64,000 nucleotides of DNA from Paraburkholderia sp. PGU19 (GCF_013426915.1 NZ_AP023179.1:1178001-1242000), one strand, 5' to 3'. Counted from the first letter of the stretch, positions 45,416 to 54,689 are shown. The notes: generated by a model from the letters alone, not told the origin. Numbers and translations are program-made.

Positions 45416-45873
45416 GAGGTCGGTCAGGAGAGGGTGGCTCGGAAGCAGACGCCGGCAGTTGCGGCAAGACCGTCGGCGACAGCAGATGTTTTTAGCGTTT
45501 GACGAAGTGTAGTGTGTCTCCCATCAATTGTCCGGCCAAGTTTTGTCGTGATTCAGACATCTGTTGGCGCGTCAAACGAGTGATCGTGCCTGTTTTTTGT
45601 GCGGCGGATGCGGTCGCGGCACCGGGATGGCGCGCCGTCTCGGCGAATTAGAGTGAACCCCGCAGTGCAAAACGTGGGAAAACGCGCCCAATGAATTTTG
45701 GCCAATGTATAAATCCGACGCGGCGCGCTGCCCACGAGGCGGCGCGCGCAGGACCGGGAAAAATGCCGGACGGACGGCCTCAAGAACGCCGCCGGCGATG
45801 CCGTCAACCCGGAGAGAAAAGCAGCAATGCCGGAACGACCTTTCCGGCAGCACGACAAGCGGGGACGAGAAAT
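45416..45873. other. Divergent intergenic region with leader hairpin
   Basis: A 458-bp gap between divergent fsr and the receptor gene, with no credible gene. A perfect stem TGCCGGAA / TTCCGGCA with a 6-nt loop lies at 45828-45849, ending 24 nt before the receptor ATG. A TATAAA at 45708-45713 could be a -10 box, but no -35 partner is convincing. Confidence 0.45.
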
Positions 45874-47541
45874 ATGAAAGCAGTTTCGCTGGGTGGCCAG
45901 ACGGGCGCGGGGTTCGTGCCGGATGATGAAGAGGTGGGAGGGCGGCCGCGTCCGGGAAAACGGGCGGCAGACGGCAGGATGCGTGGCTGGTCGGTGAAAA
46001 CGACCTTGCGGCTCGCCTTTGCGGTGTTGCTGGCGGGCACGCTGGCGATCGGCGTGTTTTCGCTCGCGCAGATCAGCCGCCTGAACGGGCAGATGCGCTC
46101 GATTTACGAGCAGGGCCATATCGCGAGCCGGGCCGCAGAGGAGGCGCGTGGCTACCTGCTGCGTTCGAGCCGCGCCCAGAAGATGCTGCTGACGGCGACG
46201 ACCGCGAAGGAACGCGACGAACTCGGCGCCGATATCGACAAAGGGCTGACGGGTTTGTCGGCCGAACTCAATACGCTTCAGCAATACGCCGATTCCGCCG
46301 CCGCCGCCGCGCAGCAAAAGAAGTTCGCTGCCGCGATCGGCGTGTGGAGCGGGCATATGCGCGATTTCGTCACGCTCGTGAAGGCGCAACCGCTCGACCT
46401 GTCGCAGATGAACTGGCAGGTCGGCACGACGGACGTGTCGCTGCTCGTCGAGACGGGCAAGCTCGAGAAGCTCGTCGATGAACTGGTGGCGCAGCGCGGC
46501 ACGGCCGCGAAGGCGACGATCGACGCATCGTCGTTCATCTATCAATCGTCGTTCGTGATGATGGCCGTGATGACGATCGCGCTGATCGTGCTCGCGTTCG
46601 TGATCAGCGAGTGGGTCGTGCGGCGTCTCGCGCGGCAACTGGGCGGCGAGCCGGTGTACGCGAAGGAGATCGCGAGCCGTATCGCGGCGGGCGATCTGTC
46701 GAACGACATCGCGCTCGGCAAGCGCGACAACGGCAGCATGCTGTCCGCGCTGCGCGACATGCAGAACGGTCTGTCGTCGACGGTCTCGCATATTGCGGCG
46801 AGCGCCGAGGCGATCGCGGCCGCGTCGGGGCAGATTTCGATGGGCAATCTCGACCTGTCGCAGCGCACCGAACAGCAGGCGATGGCGCTCGAACGGACGG
46901 CGAGCAGCATGGAGGAGTTGACGTCGACGGTGCGTCAGAACGCGGACAACGCGAAGCAGGCGCGCACGCTTGCCGACAATGCGTCGTCGATTGCGGAGAA
47001 GGGCGGCGACGTGGTGGGCCGCGTGGTCACGACGATGGGCCAGATCAACGACAGCGCGAAGAGCATCGGCGACATCATTGGTGTGATCGAAGGGATTGCG
47101 TTCCAGACGAACATTCTCGCGTTGAATGCCGCCGTCGAGGCGGCGCGTGCGGGCGAGGAAGGGCGTGGGTTCTCGGTAGTGGCGGGGGAGGTGCGCAACC
47201 TCGCGCAGCGCAGCGCGTCGGCCGCCAAGGAGATCAAGACGCTGATCAGCGCGTCTGTCGAGCGGGCGAGCAACGGGTCTCAACTCGCGCAGGACGCGGG
47301 ACAGACGATGGATGAAGTCGTCAAGGCCGTGAAGCGCGTGACGGACATTATGGGTGAGATTTCGGCGGCTTCCGCCGAGCAGAGTTCGGGGATCGAGGAG
47401 ATTAACCTCGCGGTGTCGCAGATGGATGCTGGGACTCAGCAGAATGCTGCGCTCGTTGAGCAGGCTACTGCCGCTGCGCGGGCGTTGGATGATCAGGCGC
47501 AGGCGCTGAAGGTGGCAGTGGCGAAGTTTTCGCTGCGGTGA
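45874..47541 (+). CDS. Methyl-accepting chemotaxis protein
   Basis: A 555-residue membrane receptor. Helix 1 is near residues 45-67 ([20 protein letters not shown]). A periplasmic domain of about 160 residues fits a four-helix bundle, and helix 2 is [25 protein letters not shown] region and a methylation/signalling coiled-coil follow. The hairpin tip [20 protein letters not shown] and [18 protein letters not shown] is the CheA/CheW contact. A roughly 45-residue cytoplasmic lead precedes helix 1; an ATG at 45979 would trim it. There is no C-terminal CheR-binding pentapeptide. The ligand is unknown. Confidence 0.93.
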   Translation: MKAVSLGGQTGAGFVPDDEEVGGRPRPGKRAADGRMRGWSVKTTLRLAFAVLLAGTLAIGVFSLAQISRLNGQMRSIYEQGHIASRAAEEARGYLLRSSRAQKMLLTATTAKERDELGADIDKGLTGLSAELNTLQQYADSAAAAAQQKKFAAAIGVWSGHMRDFVTLVKAQPLDLSQMNWQVGTTDVSLLVETGKLEKLVDELVAQRGTAAKATIDASSFIYQSSFVMMAVMTIALIVLAFVISEWVVRRLARQLGGEPVYAKEIASRIAAGDLSNDIALGKRDNGSMLSALRDMQNGLSSTVSHIAASAEAIAAASGQISMGNLDLSQRTEQQAMALERTASSMEELTSTVRQNADNAKQARTLADNASSIAEKGGDVVGRVVTTMGQINDSAKSIGDIIGVIEGIAFQTNILALNAAVEAARAGEEGRGFSVVAGEVRNLAQRSASAAKEIKTLISASVERASNGSQLAQDAGQTMDEVVKAVKRVTDIMGEISAASAEQSSGIEEINLAVSQMDAGTQQNAALVEQATAAARALDDQAQALKVAVAKFSLR

Positions 47542-47552
47542 GGGGGTGGTTT

Positions 47553-48329
47553 TGTCTGCGACGCTTTGGGTTTTGACTTTGCGGGTGGCGTCAGGGTCAG
47601 CGCCTTTGCGGCGTGGGCGGTTTTGTTTGGGCTTTCGCTGGCATCCGCGATTCGTTAGCGTGCTTCACGCGTCGCCTCTGTGCGGGGCGGCACCTACTTT
47701 TCTTTGCCGCCGCAAAGAAAAGTAGGCAAAAGAAAGCGGCTAACACCGCCAGCGCTAGTTTTTGCCTGAGGGCCCCCGAAGGGTCTTACGCTTCACACGG
47801 CAACGCGTCAGTTCGCGTGCGTTGCCAACGTTCTCTCTGTATGCCTCACCCGCTTCATGCGCCCGCGTCGCGGCACGCCTTGCCAGATAGTCCGCCGCCG
47901 CCTAGGTGGCAAACTGTGTGTAGACTTTCGCGAAACACGCGTGGCACTCCGGACTGGGAAGCAAGATTGGTGTTTCTGGTAAGAGCACTAACCTGTGCGG
48001 TGCGACAACCTACACACAGTTTGCCACCAGGGCGGCGCAAACGATTCGCTGCCGCCAGCCGTTGTGCGGGTGTGTGAAGTGGGTGAGGCGTTCATTCGAA
48101 GCGTTGGCAACGCACGCAACCAAAGACGCCGCCGTGTGAAGCGTAAGACCGGTTGGGGGCCCTCAGGCAGGAAGAAGAACTGGCGGTGTGAGCCGCTTTC
48201 TTTTGCCTACTTTTCTTTGCGGCGGCAAAGAAAAGTAGGTGCCGCCCCGCACAGGGGCAACGCGTGAAGCACGCAAACAAATCGCGGATGCCAGCGAAGA
48301 CAAAGCCCACCGACCCCGCGTCGCAGACA
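47553..48329. repeat. Nested inverted-repeat element, copy 4 (core inverted)
   Basis: 777 bp between the convergent receptor and hlyD-like genes. Both outer ends are intact: TGTCTGCGACGC at 47553-47564 and its complement at 48318-48329, 12 and 9 bp from the neighbouring stop codons. The 32-nt hairpins are at 47694-47725 and 48207-48238. Inner repeats are at 47906-47923 and 48011-48028. The 87-bp core aligns to copies 1-3 only when reverse-complemented (for example GTTGTCGC and GCTCTTAC lie on the minus strand). The left arm most resembles the left arm of copy 1. No credible gene is inside. Confidence 0.9.
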
Positions 48330-48338
48330 ATCAAAAAA

Positions 48339-49199
48339 TCACGAAGGCGTAACAACAACCGTACAAGTCGTCCCCGCCGACAACAACACGCCGTCAGGCA
48401 CCATATCAATCTTCACCCGCACAGGCACGCGCTGCGCCAACCTGACCCAGTTAAAAGTCGGATTCACATCAGCGAGCAGCTCCCGGCTCTGCGGATTATC
48501 GCGATCATAAATCCCGCGGGAGATACTCTCGACATGCCCCTTCAGCGTGCCCCCGCTCATCAGCCGGATATCGGCCTTATCCCCGACCTTCACATGCGGC
48601 AGCTTCGTCTCCTCGAAATACCCATACACCCAGAACGAATTGCTATCCACGACAGCCAGCTTCGCTGAACCCGAAATCGCATAATCCCCGCGATACACGT
48701 TCAGATTCGTCACATACCCATCAACGGGCGACACAACACGAGTGCGCTCCAGATTGAGCTTCGCGGCGTCGAGTGCGGCAAGCGCCTGCTGATACTGCGC
48801 CTCGGCGGCAGACGCCGTATGCGTCGCGTTCTCGCGGTTTTCCTTCGACACCACGAGGCTATCCATATCCGCACGCCGCTGCGCATCGTCGCGCCGCATC
48901 TGCAATTCAGCCTTGCGCGCGGCAACAGCAGCCTGCGCCTGCTCGACGGCGATCTGATAGTGCGACGGATCGATCTGCATCAACAGATCGCCCTTGTGCA
49001 CGAACTGGTTGTCGCGCACGGGCAGTTCGACCACGGCGCCCGATACATCCGGCGCAATGTTGACGACCTCGGCGCGCACGCGGCCATCGCGCGTCCACGG
49101 CTCGTCCATGTAGTGCACCCACAGCGCACGCCCGATCAAGATCGCGACGACGAACACGATGCCCGTCGCGATAAACCCAATGATGTTTCTGATTGTCAT
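48339..49199 (-). CDS. HlyD-family membrane fusion protein (aromatic acid/fusaric acid efflux)
   Basis: A 286-residue periplasmic adaptor. One N-terminal membrane anchor (residues about 6-25, IGFIATGIVFVVAILIGRAL) precedes WTRDGRVRAEVVNIAPDVSG, the lipoyl half-motif of EmrA/AaeA proteins. A coiled-coil hairpin (AQAAVAARKAELQMRRDDAQ) and the second lipoyl half (RVVSPVDGYVTNLNVYRGDY) follow. It is the last gene of an operon with NodT, FUSC and DUF1656 genes and would link the inner and outer membrane parts. The start at 49199 has a weak ribosome binding site. Confidence 0.92.
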   Translation of the reverse strand: MTIRNIIGFIATGIVFVVAILIGRALWVHYMDEPWTRDGRVRAEVVNIAPDVSGAVVELPVRDNQFVHKGDLLMQIDPSHYQIAVEQAQAAVAARKAELQMRRDDAQRRADMDSLVVSKENRENATHTASAAEAQYQQALAALDAAKLNLERTRVVSPVDGYVTNLNVYRGDYAISGSAKLAVVDSNSFWVYGYFEETKLPHVKVGDKADIRLMSGGTLKGHVESISRGIYDRDNPQSRELLADVNPTFNWVRLAQRVPVRVKIDMVPDGVLLSAGTTCTVVVTPS

Positions 49200-49212
49200 G
49201 ATTCGACTCGGA

Positions 49213-49413
49213 TCAACGATAAACGGCGAGGCCCAGCACGCCGCACACACACACGAGCAAACTCGCGCGGAACAGGGACGGGTGCCACACGACGCGATAC
49301 AGGCCCGTCCACGCTATCGCGCGGTCGAGCAGCCAGGCGATCGCGGCGCCCGCAACGAACAGCAGCACGATGGCGGGCACGTAGGCGTCGAGAACGGCAA
49401 TCTCACGTGGCAT
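49213..49413 (-). CDS. DUF1656 small membrane protein
   Basis: A 66-residue protein with two hydrophobic helices (AYVPAIVLLFVAGAAIAWLL and SLFRASLLVCVCGVLGLAVY). PREIAVLDAYVPA and the size identify DUF1656, the AaeX-like protein found beside FUSC and HlyD genes. The role is unknown but the partnership is conserved. AAGGAG lies upstream of the ATG at 49413, which overlaps the FUSC gene end by 11 bp. Confidence 0.9.
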   Translation of the reverse strand: MPREIAVLDAYVPAIVLLFVAGAAIAWLLDRAIAWTGLYRVVWHPSLFRASLLVCVCGVLGLAVYR

Positions 49414-51640
49414 GGCGAACTCCTTGTGGCGCATCGCTGTTCGACTCGCTCGCGTCGCCGGCTTGCGCCAGCGGCGACTGCGGATCGAGCAGCGCGCTCC
49501 GGATGAAATGCAGATGACTCAAAATGCGGTCCAACTGATGACGCTCGTCGCGTGGCGGCGTGAAAGTTGAAAGCGTCTGCTGGACGGCGGCGATTGAATC
49601 GGCTGTCGCGGCCAGCGCTTGATCGAGGCGAGCGGCGCGCGGGCGCTCGAACAGGCAGCCCACGGCGGCGCAGGTCGCGCGCAGACTGACGCGCCACGGC
49701 ATCGACGGCGCATAGCGCGCATCGCGCGGCAGCGTCGCGACTTCGCTGCGCAAGTCGATCATGGCATTGCCGATCTCCAGCACCGCGAACATCCAGCGCA
49801 TCGTGTCGCGTTTAACGCCCGGCTCGCTGGCTGCCAGCGCGTTGATCTGATGCATCAGGTCGCGCGCGCCGCTCTCGAAGCGCGTGCGTAGCCGCCACAA
49901 ACGTCCGATGCGGCCGCGGCACGCCAGCACCACCTGCGCGCGCAGATCGGCGAGCAGCCGGTTGCGCAGCCACGGCGTCGACGGCGGCAGCAGCACCGCG
50001 AACGCAATCGACGCGACCAGCATCGACAGCGCAAGCGCAATGGCATCGTTGATGAAGCCGCTCGGATCGTAATGAATCACGTTATCCGGGCCCGCGAGAA
50101 AACAGAAGAAAATGCAGTAACCGACGCCGTAGCCCGCGAGCTTCGGGCGCGTCGTCATCCACACGCCGAGCGCGAGGAACGGCGTGAGCGCGACGCACAG
50201 CAGCGCAAAGCCGTCGATATGCGGATAGATGCCGAACGTCAGCAACAGCGCGAGCGTCGACGACAGGATCGTGCCCGCCGCCATCTGGAACGCGGTGCGC
50301 GTCGGGTTCGGCGACGACGACGCGAGTGCGCAGACGGCGGCCGCGTTCAGCGTCAGCGTCGAACCGCTCGGCCACGCGGTCGCGATCCAGAACGCGCCGA
50401 GGATCGCCATCACGATCGCCGCGCGCAGGCCCGCGACGCCCGCCGCGATGCCGTTGGTCTTCGGCTCGTAACGCTCGATCCAGCGCTCGCGCTCGTGCGT
50501 CGCGACGGCGAGCGATGCATACGTTGCTGCGTACGCGTGCAGATCGTCGACGAAGCGGTACAGCAGTTCCGCGCCCGTGTCGAAATCGAGCAGCGGCACG
50601 TCGGCGTCGCTTTCGAGCGCGGCGCGGGTCGCGCGCATGCGCTTAGGCAATTCGGCCTTGAACGCTTCGAGCTGCGCGGCTGCGTGCGATGCGTCGGCGG
50701 CCGTTAACACCGGCTCGCCCGACTTGCTCAGCAACGGCGAAATCTGGCGGAAGTACGGCTCGAGCGCAGCGACGGCGGCCGTCGCGCCCGCTGCGCCAGA
50801 CGCGCCGGACACACGCAGCCGGTTCATCAACTGATGCAGCGCGTGAAAGCGCGTCGATACCGTCATGAACTCGCTGTTCAGGCGCGACAGCCGGCCGTTG
50901 CGCATCCGCGAATCGGGACTTTCGAACACGGCGACGCTGCGCACGGCCTCAAAGCCGACGATATCGGCGACGAACTTCGCGTTGGTGTCCTCGATGCGCG
51001 CGCGATCGGCCTGGCCCGAGAGCGCCGCGCACACGTAATCGACGAACGACGAGAAGCGCGCGCGCACCGTGCTGCGCATCTGCTCGCCCGCGTGCTGCGG
51101 AAACACGAGCGCGGACACGACGCCCGAGCACAGAATGCCGACCACGATTTCCGCAACCCGTGTCAGCGCCGACATGAACGCGCCGTCGGGATGCTGCGAA
51201 GCGGGGATGCCGATCAGCGCCGCCGTGTAGCCCGCGAGCACGAAACCGTACGAGCGGAAGTTGCGGTTGCGCGCCGCGCCCGCCGTGCAGATGCCGACCC
51301 AGATCGCCGTCGTGATGATGAACAGCTCCGGCTGCTGCGAAAACAGTCCGATCAGCGCCATCATCACGACGAGGCCGATTAGCGTGCCGCAAATCCGGTA
51401 GAAGCTCTTCGCGAACACCATGCCGCTTTGCGGTTGCATCACGATGAACACAGTCGTCATCGCGGTGCGCGGCTGCGGCAAGTCGAGCTTCATCGCGATG
51501 CCGAGCGCGAGGAAGCACGCAGCGAGCGCCTTGAAGAGGTAAATCCAGGTGCGGCCATCCGTGCGCGCCCAGTCGACGAACGCGGTGTAGAGCGCGCTGG
51601 GCGTCGGCGGCGTGCGGGATGGGGAAGGGTTCGAGGACAT
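49403..51640 (-). CDS. FUSC-family inner-membrane efflux protein
   Basis: A 745-residue fusaric acid resistance/AaeB-type exporter. The N-terminal membrane half has FKALAACFLALGIAMKLDLP, TTVFIVMQPQSGMVFAKSFY and GTLIGLVVMMALIG. The second membrane half begins near residue 395 (GLRAAIVMAILGAFWIATAW) with a cytoplasmic domain after each half. It would expel aromatic carboxylic acids through the adaptor and outer-membrane channel encoded beside it. AGGAG precedes the ATG. It starts 14 bp after nodT. Confidence 0.92.
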   Translation of the reverse strand: MSSNPSPSRTPPTPSALYTAFVDWARTDGRTWIYLFKALAACFLALGIAMKLDLPQPRTAMTTVFIVMQPQSGMVFAKSFYRICGTLIGLVVMMALIGLFSQQPELFIITTAIWVGICTAGAARNRNFRSYGFVLAGYTAALIGIPASQHPDGAFMSALTRVAEIVVGILCSGVVSALVFPQHAGEQMRSTVRARFSSFVDYVCAALSGQADRARIEDTNAKFVADIVGFEAVRSVAVFESPDSRMRNGRLSRLNSEFMTVSTRFHALHQLMNRLRVSGASGAAGATAAVAALEPYFRQISPLLSKSGEPVLTAADASHAAAQLEAFKAELPKRMRATRAALESDADVPLLDFDTGAELLYRFVDDLHAYAATYASLAVATHERERWIERYEPKTNGIAAGVAGLRAAIVMAILGAFWIATAWPSGSTLTLNAAAVCALASSSPNPTRTAFQMAAGTILSSTLALLLTFGIYPHIDGFALLCVALTPFLALGVWMTTRPKLAGYGVGYCIFFCFLAGPDNVIHYDPSGFINDAIALALSMLVASIAFAVLLPPSTPWLRNRLLADLRAQVVLACRGRIGRLWRLRTRFESGARDLMHQINALAASEPGVKRDTMRWMFAVLEIGNAMIDLRSEVATLPRDARYAPSMPWRVSLRATCAAVGCLFERPRAARLDQALAATADSIAAVQQTLSTFTPPRDERHQLDRILSHLHFIRSALLDPQSPLAQAGDASESNSDAPQGVRHAT

Positions 51641-51654
51641 CGGCGGCGCTCCTG

Positions 51655-53235
51655 TCAGTGGGCGGCCGGCGTGCCGGTCGAGGCGCCGTTCATCGCGCTG
51701 GCGGTGGCTTTGTCGTCGGGTTTCGGGGCATCGCTCTTCTTGCCCTTGCCCTTGCCATGCGCGGGCAGCACGTCTTTTTGCGTGGGTCCGTCGGCGGGAT
51801 CGATCACGCCGCCGCCCAACGCCGTCACGAGCGTCGCATGCGCCTGCAACTGTCCGGCCTGCACCTTCGCCACGCCTTCCTGCGCGCGCAGCAGCTGCGT
51901 CTGCGCGATCAGCACGTTCACGTAGTCGGTGAGGCCGCGCCGATAACCTTCGCGCGCCAGCTGATAGGTCTTGTTCGCGGTCGCGACGGAACGCTGCGCA
52001 TCCTTCAGTTGGGTATCGAGCGAGCGCATCCGCACGACCTGATCGGCGATTTCCTTCAGCGCACCGACAATCGACTGGTTGTATTGCTCGACGGCCACGT
52101 CATAGCCCGCCGAAGCCGCGCCGAGTTGCGAGCGCAGGCGTCCGCCCGTGAAGATGGGCAGCGACAGCGCCGGGCCCGCCGTCCAGCCGCCCGACTGCGA
52201 TTTCAGGAAGCCGAACAGCGGCCCCATGGCCGCATAGCCGCCGACGGACGCAAGCAGATCGATATTCGGATAGAAATCCGCCTTCGCGACGTCGATGCCG
52301 CGCGCCTGCGCGGCAACCGTCCAGCGTGCTGCGACGATGTCGGGACGATGGCCGATCAGCTCGGCGGGCATCGCCGAAGGCAGGCCGGCGAAGGCGGACA
52401 GCGCGAGCTGCGGGCGCGTAATCGCATCGCCCGCGCCGGGGCCTTTGCCGGCGAGCGCGGCCAGCTGGTTGCGGCCGAGCGCGATTTCTTCTTCGATCGC
52501 GTCGATCTGGCGTTCGTATTCGGGCAGCGGTGTTTCCGCCTGCGCGACTTCGAGCTGTGTGCCGATGCCGCCTTTCAGCCGCCGGTTGGCGAGCGCGGCG
52601 ACCTGTTCCTGCTGTTCGAGCGTCTGTTTCGCGATATCGAGCAGCGCGTAGTTCAGCGACATCTCGATATAGGCGCGCACGATGTTCGATTCGAGCTCCA
52701 ACTGCGCGGCGCGGTAATCGGCAGCGCGCGCATGCGCGACGTCGAGTGCTTCCTCGGCGGCGTTCTTGTCCTTGCCCCACAGATCGAGGTGATACGACAG
52801 GCCCAGTTCAGCCGTGTTGTTCCACGACTGCTGGCCGGCCAGTTCCCCCGGACCGTAGAAGACGTTGTCCGGCCACTGCTTGCGCTGGATCTGCATGCTG
52901 CCGTTTACCTGCGGCAGCAGCGCAGATTTCGCGACGCCCGCGAACGACTGCGCCTCACGCACGCGTGCCTGCGCGGCCGCGAGTGTCGGACTGCCTGCCT
53001 GCGCCTGCTCGATCCACGCGTTCAGCTGCGGATCGTTATAGGCGCGCCACCAGTCGGCGGCGGGCCATTGCGCATCGGTATTGGCCGCGCGGATCGCGGC
53101 GCCGACGTCGAGCGACGCGGGCTCTGTGCTGGTCGATTGGGGCGCGATGTGTCCCGTGCTCGCGCAGCCGGCGATTATCAACGAGATCGTAAGAACCGAC
53201 AGTGCGGCGATCCCTTTTGTTACCGGAAACTGCAC
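51655..53235 (-). CDS. NodT-family outer-membrane efflux lipoprotein
   Basis: A 526-residue TolC-like outer-membrane factor. The lipobox LIIAGCAS near residue 23 marks a lipoprotein. QWPAADWWRAYNDPQLNAWI and SPTLAAAQARVREAQ are the NodT opening, and GHRPDIVAARWTVAAQARGI is a conserved mid block; two repeated helical hairpins follow. The Lys/Ala/Asp-rich C-terminal tail (HGKGKGKKSDAPKPDDKATA) is likely disordered. The GTG start has GGGAG 7 nt upstream. It is the first gene of the efflux operon, divergent from a LysR gene. Confidence 0.92.
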   Translation of the reverse strand: MQFPVTKGIAALSVLTISLIIAGCASTGHIAPQSTSTEPASLDVGAAIRAANTDAQWPAADWWRAYNDPQLNAWIEQAQAGSPTLAAAQARVREAQSFAGVAKSALLPQVNGSMQIQRKQWPDNVFYGPGELAGQQSWNNTAELGLSYHLDLWGKDKNAAEEALDVAHARAADYRAAQLELESNIVRAYIEMSLNYALLDIAKQTLEQQEQVAALANRRLKGGIGTQLEVAQAETPLPEYERQIDAIEEEIALGRNQLAALAGKGPGAGDAITRPQLALSAFAGLPSAMPAELIGHRPDIVAARWTVAAQARGIDVAKADFYPNIDLLASVGGYAAMGPLFGFLKSQSGGWTAGPALSLPIFTGGRLRSQLGAASAGYDVAVEQYNQSIVGALKEIADQVVRMRSLDTQLKDAQRSVATANKTYQLAREGYRRGLTDYVNVLIAQTQLLRAQEGVAKVQAGQLQAHATLVTALGGGVIDPADGPTQKDVLPAHGKGKGKKSDAPKPDDKATASAMNGASTGTPAAH

Positions 53236-53282
53236 GATTTGCTCCCCAAATGACTATAGAACCTTGTAGGGGATTATATTTT

Positions 53283-53298
53283 TTGATCAATTATCGAA
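53283..53298. promoter_or_regulatory. Possible LysR-type binding site between nodT and lysR
   Basis: TTGAT-CAATT-ATCGAA is a near-palindrome in the 162-bp divergent region, of the T-N11-A type bound by LysR proteins. It lies in the only A/T-rich stretch of the gap. Confidence 0.35.
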
Positions 53299-53397
53299 TA
53301 ACCGGCAAGGGTGTAACGCATACTTACGGAGAATGAGATAATCGCCTTTCCAAATCGTGCAACAATCCTTCCCGTACTGAAAGATTGGGTGTGAATC

Positions 53398-54336
53398 ATG
53401 GATACGCTTCAGAACATGCGCGTGTTTGTTCGCGTCGTCGAAGCAGGCAGCTTCACGGGCGCGGCCCAGCATCTGAACACGACGACGGCTTATGCGTCGC
53501 GCGCCGTGTCCGATCTGGAGGCGCATCTGCGCACGCGTCTGTTGAACCGCACAACGCGCCGCATCGCGCTCACGGAAGCGGGCGAGCGCTATCTGCAGCG
53601 CTGCGAGCAGATTCTCGCGTACGTCGATCAGGCGGAAGCCGAAGCCAGCGACGCGCATGCGCGTCCGTCGGGCAAGCTGAAGGTTCACGCGATGACGAGC
53701 TTCGGCCAGCACTACGTGGTGCCCGCCGTGAGCCGCTATCAGCAGCGTTATCCCGACGTGCATCTGGAACTGACGCTCGCGCAGCGCATGCCCGATCTGC
53801 TCGACGAAGGCTACGACGTCGCGGTCGTGCTCGCGCAGAGCTTGCCCGATTCGGGGCTGGTCTCGCAGCGCCTTGGCAGCGCGTTCAGCGTGGTTGTCGC
53901 GTCGCCGGATTATCTGGAGCGCAACGGCGTGCCGCAGTCGCTGTCCGATCTGCGCGGCCATACGTGCCTGCAAATGATCACACCCGTGATGCCCGCCGAC
54001 GAATGGACCTTCGACGGCCCGAACGGCCAGGAGACGCTGCATCTGGGCGCATCCACCTTCCAGATCAATGTTGCGGAAGCGATGGCCGTGGCGGTGCGCG
54101 AAGGCATGGGCGTCGCCGTGCTGCCTATCTATTCGGCCATTGCCGGCCTGCGCAGCGGCGAACTCGTGTGGATTCTTCCGGAATACATCTCGCAGGAAAT
54201 GAACGTGTACGCGCTGTATCCGTCGCGGCAGTATCTGGACGCGAAGATCCGCACGTGGGTCGAATTCCTGCGCGACGAACTCCCGCCTACACTCGCCGCC
54301 GATCAGGCCGAGCTGCGCAAGTTCGCGCGCACTTGA
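53398..54336 (+). CDS. LysR-family transcriptional regulator of the efflux operon
   Basis: A 312-residue LysR regulator. The helix-turn-helix at residues 1-60 (MRVFVRVVEAGSFTGAAQHL, TTTAYASRAVSDLEAHL) is followed by a LysR substrate domain (YPDVHLELTLAQRMPDLLDE, REGMGVAVLPIYSA). It resembles the AaeR/DmlR branch. Being divergent from nodT-FUSC-DUF1656-hlyD, it most likely activates that operon when an aromatic acid is present. Confidence 0.92.
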   Translation: MDTLQNMRVFVRVVEAGSFTGAAQHLNTTTAYASRAVSDLEAHLRTRLLNRTTRRIALTEAGERYLQRCEQILAYVDQAEAEASDAHARPSGKLKVHAMTSFGQHYVVPAVSRYQQRYPDVHLELTLAQRMPDLLDEGYDVAVVLAQSLPDSGLVSQRLGSAFSVVVASPDYLERNGVPQSLSDLRGHTCLQMITPVMPADEWTFDGPNGQETLHLGASTFQINVAEAMAVAVREGMGVAVLPIYSAIAGLRSGELVWILPEYISQEMNVYALYPSRQYLDAKIRTWVEFLRDELPPTLAADQAELRKFART

Positions 54337-54507
54337 AATAGCGCCTGCATGGCGCGATATGGGTGAGGCAGCCTTTTGACGGACTGTTACATCCCGCTGT
54401 CGCGCCGCAACACTTCCTTACTTCCTCGCGGCATCGGGTTTGCTAACGTGTCATTCAAGGCCGGCATCTTTCGGCACGCAAGCACATCTGGAATCGAAGA
54501 GGACACC

Positions 54508-54669
54508 ATGGATACGAATCTGCTGATGATCGGCGTCGCCGTCATGCTCGGACTGATTGGCGTTGCAGCGTCGCGCGATCTGCTGCGACGTTTGCGGCCG
54601 CAGCCGCGGCTCGTGCCGATCCGGATCGACGACCGCCAGCGCCGCTCGCGCGATTCTGGCGAGCGTTGA
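54508..54669 (+). CDS. Small single-helix membrane protein
   Basis: A 53-residue protein: a hydrophobic helix at about residues 4-20 (NLLMIGVAVMLGLIGVAA), then a basic tail (RDLLRRLRPQPRLVPIRIDD). AGAGGA lies 6 nt before the ATG and codon use matches the neighbours. The positive-inside rule puts the tail in the cytoplasm. I do not recognise a family. A longer in-frame start at 54376 is unlikely. The 171 bp before it hold nothing else I can support. Confidence 0.6.
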   Translation: MDTNLLMIGVAVMLGLIGVAASRDLLRRLRPQPRLVPIRIDDRQRRSRDSGER

Positions 54670-54674
54670 TTCCC

Positions 54675-54689
54675 GGCTCCCCGGGAGCC
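54675..54689. terminator. Possible bidirectional terminator between convergent genes
   Basis: GGCTCC-CCG-GGAGCC lies in the 25 bp between convergent stop codons. Only a weak T-rich stretch follows on the plus strand. Confidence 0.5.

Noticed and set aside
20040..48280. Repeated small frames containing RHLLFFAAAKKSRQKKAAH in each inverted-repeat copy
   Set aside because: They are translations of the conserved hairpin block, occur in both arms and both directions, lack ribosome binding sites and vary in start and end. I recall similar false proteins in Burkholderia annotations. They reflect the DNA repeat, not a gene family.
19936..48329. CRISPR array or insertion sequence as the explanation of the repeats
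   Set aside because: There is no regular short repeat-spacer pattern, no cas gene, no transposase and no consistent direct target duplication that I can see.
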